Source: Agromyces sp. Root81
Lineage (GTDB): Bacteria > Actinomycetota > Actinomycetes > Actinomycetales > Microbacteriaceae
DNA length: 64,000 nt
Reading direction: 5' to 3'
NCBI RefSeq assembly: GCF_001429165.1
Contig: NZ_LMIR01000001.1
Coordinates: forward strand, 518,875 to 582,874
Made by a program: the position numbers and the translations under genes
Part shown: positions 53,077 through 61,441 of the stretch, in pieces
Position numbering within the stretch: position 1 is the stretch's first letter
How the letters are laid out: the number at the start of each line of letters is the position of its first letter
Notes under the pieces: model-generated
What the model saw: the letters and a program-made list of their open reading frames with translations, nothing else
Databases searched by the model: none
Told to the model about the DNA's origin: nothing

Positions 53077-53170
53077 GTCTATTCCTTTTTTCGTGCTGTG
53101 TCTTGGGCGAAGGAAATGATCGACCCTCGTCATTGAAGGATTCTCGGAAACCACTACTGACTCTCCACTC

Positions 53171-54310
53171 TCACACTCGGTCGATGGCGACCTCCTCACG
53201 AACTGCAACGGGCGACAGGGCGCCCACCGCGTCGACTTCGACGAGTTCGCGGGGCGGCCCGCTCTCTTCCCACTCGCTTTCCCAGCCCACTCCCGGCGTG
53301 AGCGGCGGATGCACGTGGCCATCGGCTCCCACTTCGCGGGGGCGGGCCACGGGGTTCGAGAGAACCAGCGCCTCGTAGTACGTGTTGTTCTTGATCGCCA
53401 TGCAGAGGTGTCTCGCCACGGGGCCGCCACCGTGCACCTCGGCCCGCAGGAGGTGAGCATCGGCCAGATGGGCGATGCGCATGGCACCAGTGACCCCGCC
53501 TCGGAGCACTGCACTCGTACGCACCGCGGACGCGCACCCACTGGCGATGAAGTCCGCTGCAGCCATGTGCGCTCCTTCGGCGACCTCGCACACGAGGAGA
53601 GGAACATCGACGCGCTCCCCCAGCGCCTTGTACGCGCCGACGCTGAACTCCTTCATCGGCTCCTCGTACCAGAGATAGTCGGCCTCGCTCAGCGCCCGGC
53701 CGAGGTACGTCGCATCGAGCAGGTCGAACGCCGCCGACCCGTCGTACATCAGTGGAACATCGGGTCCCACGTGCTCACGCAGCGCCTCGGAGAGCCGTGC
53801 GTCGGCGCGGGCATCACCCCACGCGTGAAGCTTGATCGCCGGGAATCCGAGCTCGAGGCATTGGTCGGCGACATCGAGGTACTGCTCGATCGACCCGAAC
53901 GTGACGGTGGAGGCATATGCCGGAATGGACGATCGGAACGAACCGAGGAGCTGGAAGAGCGGGAGCTTCGCGGCCTTGGCCCCGATATCCCAGATCGCCA
54001 CGTCGACGGTGCCCATGATGTGGACGGGGTAGCGCTCGATGCGGTCGATCTCCCACAGCCGATGCCACAGCAGTTCTCGCGCCAGCGGATCCTGGCCGAC
54101 AAGCTCGGCCCGCAGTCGGCGGTCGACGATGTCCTGGAGGATCACCCCACGGTTGGTGAAACTCAGCCCGACGACGCCATCGTCGGTTCGCACGACGAGC
54201 CACGCGCCGTCGACCTCCGGGTCGGAACCGGGAAGCCCGTCCCGCCACAGGAATGGCGGATCTTGGGCCGGGACACTGACACGGACAACTTCGACCGAGG
54301 TGATGAGCAT
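53171..54310 (-). CDS. Enolase-superfamily enzyme (2), Lys-x-His type
   Basis: A 379-residue enolase-superfamily protein. The general base motif is AIKLHAWGD with K160 and H162 instead of Lys-x-Lys; metal ligands are D190 (MYDGSAAF), E216 (WYEEPM) and E242 (LVCEVAEG); H293 (EVHGGG) may be the other base. It differs from enzyme 1, so it probably acts on another sugar acid or epimer. First gene of the operon; a -10 box lies 8 bp before its ATG. Confidence 0.8.
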   Translation of the reverse strand: MLITSVEVVRVSVPAQDPPFLWRDGLPGSDPEVDGAWLVVRTDDGVVGLSFTNRGVILQDIVDRRLRAELVGQDPLARELLWHRLWEIDRIERYPVHIMGTVDVAIWDIGAKAAKLPLFQLLGSFRSSIPAYASTVTFGSIEQYLDVADQCLELGFPAIKLHAWGDARADARLSEALREHVGPDVPLMYDGSAAFDLLDATYLGRALSEADYLWYEEPMKEFSVGAYKALGERVDVPLLVCEVAEGAHMAAADFIASGCASAVRTSAVLRGGVTGAMRIAHLADAHLLRAEVHGGGPVARHLCMAIKNNTYYEALVLSNPVARPREVGADGHVHPPLTPGVGWESEWEESGPPRELVEVDAVGALSPVAVREEVAIDRV

Positions 54311-54315
54311 TTTCG

Positions 54316-54346
54316 TATAGTATAGGATTCGAAGACAAACACAACC
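54316..54346 (-). promoter_or_regulatory. Promoter and TATAGTATA palindrome of the sugar operon
   Basis: On the minus strand a TATACT -10 box (54319-54324) ends 8 bp before the ATG at 54310, with GGTTGT (about 54341-54346) 16 bp ahead as -35. The mRNA would start almost at the ATG (leaderless or nearly so). The 9-bp palindrome TATAGTATA (54316-54324) covers the -10 and is a good GntR operator candidate. Confidence 0.5.
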
Positions 54347-54458
54347 CCCGACTTCCGCAGTTCGGGTTGCCGCCCATGACGAGCGGCGAGAATACTATGG
54401 GAAACACGACGGTTGCACGCAGACGGCAGCGTATCCCGAGCCGAGAGAGCGAACTGAC

Positions 54459-55256
54459 TTGACGATCGCGAGCACTGAATCCCTTCGGGAAGGTGAGCCA
54501 CCGCGGTCGCCTCGCTCTGCGTTGGCCGACGAGATCTACGAGGCGCTCCGCGCGATGCTGCTCGACCACACGATCCCTCCTGGTCAGCGCATCAACATCG
54601 ATTCCGTGGCACGCGAGCTCAATGTGTCGCAGACACCAGTGCGTGAGGCCCTCGCTCGGCTCGAATCGGATGACCTGGTCATCAAGCAGCCGCTCCGCGG
54701 ATACAGCGCAACAGAGTTGCTGACGGTAGATGAGACCGACGACCTCTTCCGATTCCGTGCACTCATCGAACCGTGGATGGCGGGGCGGGCCGCAGAAGAG
54801 CGCTCTGCTGAAGACCTCGACGAACTCATCGCTGAGATCGAACGAGGGAGACAGTCCCTCGAACTCGATCTCGACGCCACGTACGGAGAACTCTCACGTC
54901 ACGACGAACGGTTTCATTTCCTTATCGCGCGCATCGCCCGGAGTGACTTCGTCAGGGATGCATACACACGCGCACACTGCCAGTTGCACGTGTACCGGCT
55001 CACCCAGGCGGCCATCGCTCGCCGCCGAGCGTCGCGAGAAATGGACTCCGTGGAAGACGAGGACGGCATCTTCGATGCGAAGGGCAGAGGGGTCGTCACG
55101 ATCATGGAACACAGTCTCATCGCGGACGCGATCCGCGCGGGTCAAACGCACGCCGCGGCGGCCCACATGCTCGACCACATCGAATCGGCCAGAACCCGCC
55201 TCCCGCTCGATCACGCATCGCTTGCAGGCCCTTCGGCGCGGGTGACGCCGACGTAG
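54459..55256 (+). CDS. GntR family regulator, FCD (FadR) type
   Basis: A 265-residue GntR regulator. The winged HTH is LADEIYEALRAMLLDHTIPP and INIDSVARELNVSQTPVREA, and the FCD ligand domain follows with SRHDERFHFLIARIA and MEHSLIADAIRAG, which supply Asp/His metal ligands. TTG at 54459 with GAGAGAG ahead is the likely start; no ATG or GTG in frame fits better. It is divergent from the 11-gene sugar operon, so it should control it, probably relieved by a sugar acid. Confidence 0.85.
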   Translation: MTIASTESLREGEPPRSPRSALADEIYEALRAMLLDHTIPPGQRINIDSVARELNVSQTPVREALARLESDDLVIKQPLRGYSATELLTVDETDDLFRFRALIEPWMAGRAAEERSAEDLDELIAEIERGRQSLELDLDATYGELSRHDERFHFLIARIARSDFVRDAYTRAHCQLHVYRLTQAAIARRRASREMDSVEDEDGIFDAKGRGVVTIMEHSLIADAIRAGQTHAAAAHMLDHIESARTRLPLDHASLAGPSARVTPT

Positions 55257-55500
55257 GCGAGCATGGCCGCTGTCTGCCAGGCATGGTCACCTTCACCCTC
55301 AAGGTCTCCGTTCGCCGCATGGCTCCAGGTGTGACCACTTCCAGGAAGCTCCTGAGGAGACGCCCGGCTCCACACCCCTCACCCTCGCTCGGTGCGCCGT
55401 CGTCACGCCCCGGCCGCCATCGACGCCATGATCAGGCCGGTGGACGCCGCGAGCTGATCCGCCGGCGCTCTCTGCCCAACGGGCAACAGCTACTCAGCTC
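55257..55500. other. Stretch without recognised gene
   Basis: Between GntR and the next pseudogene I see no conserved coding or structural pattern. Frames here are short or shadow-like. Confidence 0.6.
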
Positions 55501-55867
55501 CTACATCGACAGCCGAGGATTCTCAGCGTCGAGCTCGGGTCGCACCTCGAGAGCGCTGAGAAGATCCGAGTTCGATCGGCCGGCCGATGTAGAGGAGCGA
55601 TCGCTTGAGCACCGCGGGCAGAACAGTCGCATCCTCGCCGAACGGCTGTGCATACGGCGAGCTGTTCGGCGAGCGGGAGCGCGGCCTTCACGGCTTCGTC
55701 GATCATCGCCTGGTCGCCGATGAGCGACTGGTTGGAGACACCAATTCCAGAACTCGCACGGGAGCGGCACCGGTGAGCAGTCGTGGATGCCCACGAGTTC
55801 GTCGACGCCGTCGCGGAGCGTCTGCCACTGCTCGTCCGTAGAGTGCGCAAAGCGCGCAGACGGACAT
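55501..55867 (-). pseudogene. Multiply frameshifted gene of unknown family
   Basis: After a good ribosome site (CAGGAGG) and ATG at 55867, protein-like segments follow in changing frames: TDEQWQTLRDGVDELVGIHD (about 55842-55740), GVSNQSLIGDQAMIDEAVKA...LPLAEQLAV (55748-55653), PFGEDATVLPAVLKRSLLYI...GRPIEL (about 55650-55560), and ALEVRPELDAENPRLSM to the stop at 55501. At least three frameshifts are needed to read them together. I do not recognise the family. Confidence 0.55.
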
Positions 55868-55921
55868 GACGACCTCCTGAAGGTCCCGATTCTTCCGCCC
55901 TTGGTCAGGGCCGACGGCTGG

Positions 55922-57865
55922 TTACCCGCCCACATGGATGACGGGCCGCTCGTGGGGGTCATTCTCGACCTCGCGGATGATCTCTCGTACGACGGGTGGT
56001 GTGTCGCCGCGTCCGAGCAGGATGTAGCGCATCATGTGTAGGAGCGGGTTGCCCTCGGACCACTCGAAGTATGCGTGCGGGCGTACGCCCGTGGCATCCC
56101 TCATCGCGAGTAGGATCGCGGCGATCGCGTTGGGCGCCGCGGGGCTGTCGGCGCGCAGCACGCGGTGGCCGTCGACCTCGACTCCGTGCACTTGGAGGAC
56201 CTCGCGGAATTCCGAGGGGTCGATGATGTTGATCTCGAGGAAGAGCACGTCGGCGCGACCGGGCACAGGGTTGAGCCGGCGTTGGCTGAGTTCCTTCTCG
56301 AGGTACTCGGCGGCGTCGCCGACACCGGGCCGGTTGGCGATGATGCTGAGTCTTGAGTCGTAGATCAGCGAGTCCTTGATGAACTGTCGCGCTGCGTCGT
56401 CGAACTCGATGCGCTCAGCACGAATCTCGGTCGTGCGTGCGAGCCGAGACACGACGGATACCGTGACGATGCCGAGGATGAAGAACAGCGAGATGGTGAT
56501 GCCGTCGGGTTTCTCGATCACGTTCTCGACGAATGCGTACCCGAGGATCTGGGTCAGGACGGTGAACCCGACGCTGGCAACACGCTGACGTCGGCGGATC
56601 GCGGAGACCAGCACAGCGAATGAGGCCGACACCATCATGGCCAGGATGCCGGTGGCATAGGCGCCAGCCTGCGCGTCGACGTCGGCATTGAAGGCGATCG
56701 TGATGAGGATGCTGATCGTCGTGTACACGAGCACGACCGGGCGCACGGACCGGCTCCACTCGGGCGCCATGCCGTAGGTCGGCAAGTATCGGGGCACGAT
56801 GTTGATGAGTCCGGCCATCGCCGATGCACCGGCGAACCACAAGATCAGCACGCTGCTGATGTCGTAGACGGTGCCGAACCCGTCGCCGAGGAAGTCGTGG
56901 GCGAGGTAGGACAGCGCGCGGCCGTTCGCTTCCCCGCCGGCCTCGAACGCCTCGGCGGGGATCAGGATCGTGGTGACCAGGCTGCTCGAGATCAGGAACA
57001 CGCTCATGATGACCGCCGCGGCGGTGAGCAACTTCTTGGTGTTCCGGATGCGGGACGCGAGCCGCTCCTCGGGTGTCGCGCCCTTCGACGCCACCAGGGG
57101 CATCATGCTGACCCCGGTCTCGAACCCGGAGAGTCCGAGCACGAGCAGCGGGAACGCCAGCAGTGCCGGGACGATGATCCCGGAAAAGCCGCTGCTGGAG
57201 GTGAGGGCGGCCACCCACTGCTCAAACGCCACGGGCTCAGTGACCAGCCGCACGATTCCCTCCACGATCACGATCGCGTTCAGGCCGAGAAAAACGGTCA
57301 CGAGGGGAATCGCGACGTTCACCGCCTCGCGGAAGCCGAGCAGGAACACCCCACCGAGCACGAGCAACAGCAGAACCGTGATCGTGACGGCCTGCCCGTC
57401 GAGCGCGTCCGGGGTGAGCGGGTTCTCGATCAGGTGCACCGTGGCATCCGCCGAGGACAGCGTGATGGTGATGATCCAGGAGGTCGCGACGAACCCGAGG
57501 AGGATGAGGACGAAGATCTTGCCCTGCCAGAACGGGAGGAGCCGCTCGAGCATCGCGACCGAGCCCTGGCCGTGCGGACTCTCCTTCGCGACCCGGCGGT
57601 ACATCGGCAGCATGCCCAGCAGGGTCAGGGCGACGATGAGCAGCGTGGCGATCGGAGAGACCGCGCCAGCCGCAAGCACCGCGATCGAGGGGAGATAGGA
57701 CAAAGTCGAGAAGTAGTCAACGCCGGTCAAGCACATGACCTTCCACCAAGAGCTCTGCTCCGCGGTGGTCGATTCCATCGTCTCGGGGCCGACCGGCTGC
57801 ACCGTGTGCTTGAACAGCCACCGCGAGAACGGCGTCCCGGAGCCGGTCTCCTTGGGTCCCGGCAC
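55922..57865 (-). CDS. APC superfamily permease with C-terminal cytoplasmic domain
   Basis: A 647-residue transporter with about 12 transmembrane helices starting at [20 protein letters not shown] (residue 44 on), then a cytoplasmic region of about 165 residues (DSRLSIIANRPGVGDAAEYL to the end). The APC type transports amino acids, amines or potassium; substrate unknown. HGQGSVAMLERLLPFW and GFETGVSMMPLVASKG are conserved loops. A degraded paralogue lies at 42965-43414. Complete and probably expressed. Confidence 0.85.
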   Translation of the reverse strand: MPGPKETGSGTPFSRWLFKHTVQPVGPETMESTTAEQSSWWKVMCLTGVDYFSTLSYLPSIAVLAAGAVSPIATLLIVALTLLGMLPMYRRVAKESPHGQGSVAMLERLLPFWQGKIFVLILLGFVATSWIITITLSSADATVHLIENPLTPDALDGQAVTITVLLLLVLGGVFLLGFREAVNVAIPLVTVFLGLNAIVIVEGIVRLVTEPVAFEQWVAALTSSSGFSGIIVPALLAFPLLVLGLSGFETGVSMMPLVASKGATPEERLASRIRNTKKLLTAAAVIMSVFLISSSLVTTILIPAEAFEAGGEANGRALSYLAHDFLGDGFGTVYDISSVLILWFAGASAMAGLINIVPRYLPTYGMAPEWSRSVRPVVLVYTTISILITIAFNADVDAQAGAYATGILAMMVSASFAVLVSAIRRRQRVASVGFTVLTQILGYAFVENVIEKPDGITISLFFILGIVTVSVVSRLARTTEIRAERIEFDDAARQFIKDSLIYDSRLSIIANRPGVGDAAEYLEKELSQRRLNPVPGRADVLFLEINIIDPSEFREVLQVHGVEVDGHRVLRADSPAAPNAIAAILLAMRDATGVRPHAYFEWSEGNPLLHMMRYILLGRGDTPPVVREIIREVENDPHERPVIHVGG

Positions 57866-58029
57866 CGTGGCGGGGAACTCGAACTAATCCCATTCGGGCA
57901 TGGACGGCTCCTCTGCGGACCGCGTCGGCGCGGACCCTGAAATCATCGCACCCGGCATCGCACCCGGCAACGCACTTGCACCACGCGCACGACGTCATTT
58001 TCGTCCCGCGCACCGAGTGCGACCGCCTG
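57866..58029. other. Spacer upstream of the permease, no gene seen
   Basis: This stretch holds the likely permease promoter region. No coding pattern is supported. Confidence 0.5.
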
Positions 58030-58345
58030 CTACAACGTGTCGGGCCGCTCTTCATTCGCCACTGACTCGATCCAATCGATGATCTCGTCCGGAAGAAGGA
58101 AGCCCAAGTCGCCGTTCCCGCCGACCGCCCGTGACGACCGGCACAATCGGTGCCGGCTGTTGCGGGCTCCCTTGAAGCCTTCCGAGGACATCCGAGGTGT
58201 CCCGCGCGTCAATGGCGACCGGAAGGACGGAGGTGAACCCTTGTGCGGCGAGCGTCATCGCTCGATCGAACAGTTCGAGCTCACGGATGTCTTGGAGAGC
58301 ACGTATCGCGAAGCGTCCGGCGGCCGAGCGCACGCCGGCCCGCAT
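58030..58345 (-). pseudogene. Remnant resembling YihY/BrkB N-terminal region
   Basis: RFAIRALQDIRELELFDRAM then TLAAQGFTSVLPVAIDARD and TSDVLGRLQGS (about 58306-58166) read like the first helix of YihY/BrkB family membrane proteins. A second piece GGNGDLGFLLPDEIIDWIES to the stop at 58030 is in another frame. No intact domain remains. The family call rests on one hydrophobic segment only. Confidence 0.4.
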
Positions 58346-58499
58346 CAGTCGGTTCACCGCGGATCGGCGAGATATTCGAGGCGGAAGGCACCAGGACGTC
58401 CCGATGACGATCGTTCGACGACGCTCATCCCGCGTCCGCTTTCGCGACGCCACCGAGCACCCCGAGCACGGTGCAGCCCCGCCGACGTTGGCGGGTCGA

Positions 58500-59188
58500 C
58501 TACGGGATGACCGAGGCAGCCGGGTCCGATTCCTCCCCGAGCCGAGTCAGCTGGAAGAGGTGGAGCCATCGTCTGTGATAGCCGAGTGCGGCATGCCGGC
58601 GTCCGTGGATGTTGCCGGTCAGGACCACGCCGGGATACGCGGAGATCAGCCCATCCCAGTCGCGTGCTTCCTCGATTCGGGCGACCGCCGCCACCTCGTC
58701 GAAATCTGCTGCCGACTTCCTCGTGTTGCAGAGCGCGTGCATGGCTGTGAGATTCTCATCGTCACCCGGACCTCCCCTGGCATGGGGGACGGTATGGTCG
58801 GCCTCGAGGGCGAGTACCCAGTAGGCCGGGTGGATCCGATCTCGACCGTAGTGCGCGTCGTACGCGAACATGTCGGGGAAGACATCGCTGATCCCGACCA
58901 TGACGCATCGGGCAGCCCCCGGCCGCCGCACAACGAGCAGCGAAAACGATCTCGGAGGAAGACCCTCGCCCTGATCTGATCGGAAACGGCTCGCGGTCTC
59001 GTGCCGAGCAGGTCTGGGGCGGTGGTTCGGGTCGCGCTCACCTTCCCATGCCACCGCTCATCGGATATCGGAGCCAGACTGCTCCGGGCAGAAGCCACAT
59101 CCTGGATTGCCAGCGCGGAGGCGACGGCCGACAACGCATCGGCGTAGAGATCGACCGCATCATCTGCGAACTGATCGACGAGAACCAT
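58500..59188 (-). pseudogene. HNH endonuclease gene broken by a frameshift
   Basis: From ATG 59188 the first frame runs to FLRDRFRCSLCGGRGLPDA (Cys-x2-Cys knuckle); from about 58900 the next frame continues VMVGISDVFPDMFAYDAHYG, then EADHTVPHARGGPGDDENLT and MHALCNTRKSAAD with the HNH core. Together they make one protein of about 230 residues of the McrA-like HNH type, interrupted by one frameshift near 58900. Could be real decay or a sequencing error; decay is favoured because its neighbours are also broken. Confidence 0.7.
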
Positions 59189-59364
59189 GGCGTAAACCTA
59201 CCCGTCACGCCTTCGGCTCCCCCGGATGATGCTGCGAAACTCCGCGAGCTCCATCGACGCCGGAGCGGAGATGGGTAGGGACTGATGCTGCCCGACTCGC
59301 TTCACCTCGCGACCTGGTCGCAACCATCAGGTGCCTGCTTGGTCTCGCGGATCGCTCGAACCAG
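59189..59364. other. Intergenic stretch with no gene seen
   Basis: No supported feature before the terminator; short frames only. Confidence 0.5.
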
Positions 59365-59368
59365 AAAA

Positions 59369-59396
59369 CCCCCGGAGAACCGTGGTTCTCCGGGGG
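59369..59396 (-). terminator. Rho-independent terminator of the tRNA-like end
   Basis: 13-bp perfect stem CCCCCGGAGAACC / GGTTCTCCGGGGG with a two-base loop. Read on the minus strand it is followed by TTTT, so it terminates minus-strand transcription, directly after the tRNA-like 3' end. Confidence 0.85.
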
Positions 59397-59399
59397 TGT

Positions 59400-59440
59400 T
59401 GGTGGATCTGAGGGGACTCGAACCCCTGACCCCCTGACAG
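59400..59440 (-). other. 3' end of a tRNA or tmRNA: probable integration scar (att)
   Basis: On the minus strand the sequence has a T-arm, AGGGG-TTCGAGT-CCCCT, then CAGATCC, A and an encoded CCA. Only the last 40 bases are tRNA-like; the expected 5' half (beginning near GGATCTG) and D arm are missing upstream. The acceptor end CAGATCCACCA is close to the tmRNA end, so an ssrA 3' fragment is likelier than a tRNA. Such 3' ends are typical crossover sites of integrases. Confidence 0.65.
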
Positions 59441-59728
59441 ACGTTGCCCCGGCCCACTCGTGACAGCCCGCCGACCATGGCAGATCAAGCGGCCAAGCGA
59501 ATGCCTACGGAATACTCACCTGCACACTCGGAGGTGCTGAGTAGATAGCTGCTGCGAGCCTTTCGTCTCCATGCTGAGCCCGTCCAGGGCCTCAAATCGA
59601 CGGCCTCGAACCCGAATAGAGCCCCGGCCCCCTAAAGTGAGGACTTGTCATGATTTGCCTTGGCGAGTAGGAAGTGGTCGAGGGCATATCCGCCCAGAGA
59701 AAGTGAATTGAAGAGGGAGTCGTGGGTC
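59441..59728. other. Spacer between att-like end and orphan gene
   Basis: No tRNA or tmRNA body, integrase or conserved reading frame is visible. It probably carries the promoter of the orphan gene at 59729. Confidence 0.5.
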
Positions 59729-60358
59729 ATGGACGACCAGACGAACGAATTCGAACTCAGAGTCATCGACTCGCTGGAGAGCTACGCGCCGCCAGAAAAG
59801 CGCGAGGGCATCAGCACGGCGGACTCTTTGACGACGCCTGAGGAGGCGCTCGAGGCGATCAAGACGACCAAGGGTGGCGACGAGATTCTCAGCCGGCTGC
59901 CTGAACTCGAGAAGCTCGACTTGTGGTTCCCGGCCGCGGTCTTCCGCGTGTGCTCAAAATCCGGGTCCGCTCGATACCTCGATATTTGGGATGCGGATCA
60001 CTTCGACGGCTTCACGGACATGCAGCGCAACCTCAACGATTGTCGCGCCTGGTTCTCCGCGGACGGGTACGACGCGTGGGGGTCGGGTCAGACGAAGACT
60101 GGTCGCGTCAACTGCTACTTCAATGCGTCGAGCGCGGGAACATACATCTGTAACGCTCGACTGGAAAGCTATCCGTCGGCGTCGCAGGCCTCCGTCGAAT
60201 GCCGCATCGACAACAATTCGTTCGGACCGCTGACTTGGTCCGGCACGATAAACCAACCGCATACGGCCAACCTGTCGCAGGGCGGCCATCACTTCCGAAT
60301 CTGGCAGCGATCAGGGTCGTTCTTCTTCCTCAGCCTCACGGTCTGGCGAGTGGGGTGA
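59729..60358 (+). CDS. Orphan protein, beta-rich C-terminal domain
   Basis: A 209-residue protein I do not recognise. The N-terminal 70 residues are acidic and helical (DDQTNEFELRVIDSLESY, TPEEALEAIKTTKGGDEI); the rest is rich in Ser, Asn, Tyr and Trp with alternating strands (GRVNCYFNASSAGTYICNAR, FGPLTWSGTINQPH, FRIWQRSGSFFFLSLTVWRV), like a lectin- or jelly-roll-type domain. No signal peptide. The ATG at 59729 is preferred over upstream TTG. Composition is less GC-biased than neighbours, and it sits next to the att-like end, so transfer is likely. Confidence 0.65.
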   Translation: MDDQTNEFELRVIDSLESYAPPEKREGISTADSLTTPEEALEAIKTTKGGDEILSRLPELEKLDLWFPAAVFRVCSKSGSARYLDIWDADHFDGFTDMQRNLNDCRAWFSADGYDAWGSGQTKTGRVNCYFNASSAGTYICNARLESYPSASQASVECRIDNNSFGPLTWSGTINQPHTANLSQGGHHFRIWQRSGSFFFLSLTVWRVG

Positions 60359-60657
60359 ATTAGCCGCCCCCGAATATCTCCGAGCAACGTCACAGCCGCG
60401 CCGCGTTCGCCACACCGGGCGGCTATGTCGCTCTCTCCACGGGCTGTACTGTCGACGTCACCGTCGGTCAGCGTTGGCACGCATTCCAACTCGCTCTCCA
60501 TACAGAATGTTCCGGGTCAGTCGGGAAGTTCGTGGGCGCAGAGGATCGCCCTGTGTTGCGAAAGCGCTTGTGCAGCCGGTCGTCATGATGCCGCCGATGG
60601 CCAGCGTCGAGACTCCCGCGAAGACGGCTCGCGGAGATCGCATCTGACGAGGATGGC
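60359..60657. other. Spacer without recognised gene
   Basis: Short frames on both strands show no family resemblance or consistent codon bias. Confidence 0.5.
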
Positions 60658-60801
60658 ATGAGGGCGGGACCACGAGGGCCGCCCGAGACCGACAGGCTTA
60701 CCGCGCGCGCAGCGTTCAAGTACGGCCGCAGCTGCGTGAAGCCCGCACTCGTGCAGGCCACGCTGCCGCTCATCGGCTTCGTGCTCTTCGCCTTCGCCTG
60801 A
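60658..60801 (+). CDS. Possible small ORF or 3' remnant (47 aa)
   Basis: ATG at 60658 gives a 47-residue product ending in KPALVQATLPLIGFVLFAFA, a hydrophobic tail, with the stop 35 bp before the acyltransferase. GACGAGG is a weak ribosome site. The frame is open further upstream, so this may be the tail of a truncated membrane gene. Low confidence. Confidence 0.25.
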   Translation: MRAGPRGPPETDRLTARAAFKYGRSCVKPALVQATLPLIGFVLFAFA

Positions 60802-60835
60802 TCCGCTCCAGCGGCCCCAGCGCTACGATCGCCTC

Positions 60836-61441
60836 ATGGGCAGCGTCGCGGGTGCCGCATCGATCGAGCCGAGTGCCGACGTCGACGCTCGTGCGCACCT
60901 CGGCCCCGGAGTCCGCGTCTGGCATCTCGCCCAGGTGCGCGAGGATGCCGTGGTCGGCGCCGAGACGACGATCGGGCGCGGGGCGTACGTCGGCCCTGGG
61001 GTCCGTATCGGCTCGCGCTGCAAACTGCAGAACCACGCGCTCGTGTACGAACCAGCAGTCGTCGGCGACGGCGTCTTCATCGGCCCGGCCGTCGTCTTCA
61101 CGAACGACGCCCACCCGCGCGCGGTGAACCCCGACGGCTCGCTCAAGAATGCCGAGGACTGGGCGAAGGTCGGCGTGGTCGTGCACGACGGGGCGGCCAT
61201 CGGGGCGAGGAGCGTCTGCGTCGCTCCCGTCGAGATCGGCCGATGGGCCCTCGTCGCCGCGGGAGCGGTCGTCATCCGCGACGTGCCGGACTACGGAATC
61301 GTCGCAGGGGTGCCAGCGCGCCGGATCGGCTGGGTCGGCCCGCACGGTGTACCGCTCGAAGCCCACGGCGACGGCCGGTTCCTGTGCCCGGTGAGCGGCG
61401 ACGTCTTCCTCGAGGCGGATGGCGTGCTGACAGCGGTGTGA
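60836..61441 (+). CDS. Hexapeptide-repeat acyltransferase (WbpD/WlbB-like)
   Basis: A 201-residue left-handed beta-helix acyltransferase. Repeats such as VVGAETTIGRGAYVGPGVRI and GDGVFIGPAVVFTNDAHPRA (the catalytic His loop typical of N-acetyltransferases of nucleotide-amino sugars) lie in the middle; VIRDVPDYGIVAGVPARRIG closes the helix. It probably acetylates or acylates an amino sugar for surface polysaccharide. The next genes start an exopolysaccharide unit. Confidence 0.85.
   Translation: MGSVAGAASIEPSADVDARAHLGPGVRVWHLAQVREDAVVGAETTIGRGAYVGPGVRIGSRCKLQNHALVYEPAVVGDGVFIGPAVVFTNDAHPRAVNPDGSLKNAEDWAKVGVVVHDGAAIGARSVCVAPVEIGRWALVAAGAVVIRDVPDYGIVAGVPARRIGWVGPHGVPLEAHGDGRFLCPVSGDVFLEADGVLTAV

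Noticed and set aside
42965..57865. Recent duplication or composite transposon built on the two APC copies
   Set aside because: The copies differ clearly at nucleotide level, no transposase or terminal inverted repeats are visible, and one copy is extensively deleted.
59400..59728. A complete tRNA or tmRNA gene
   Set aside because: Only the T-arm and acceptor 3' strand are present; no D arm, anticodon arm, tag peptide frame or 5' acceptor strand could be found upstream.
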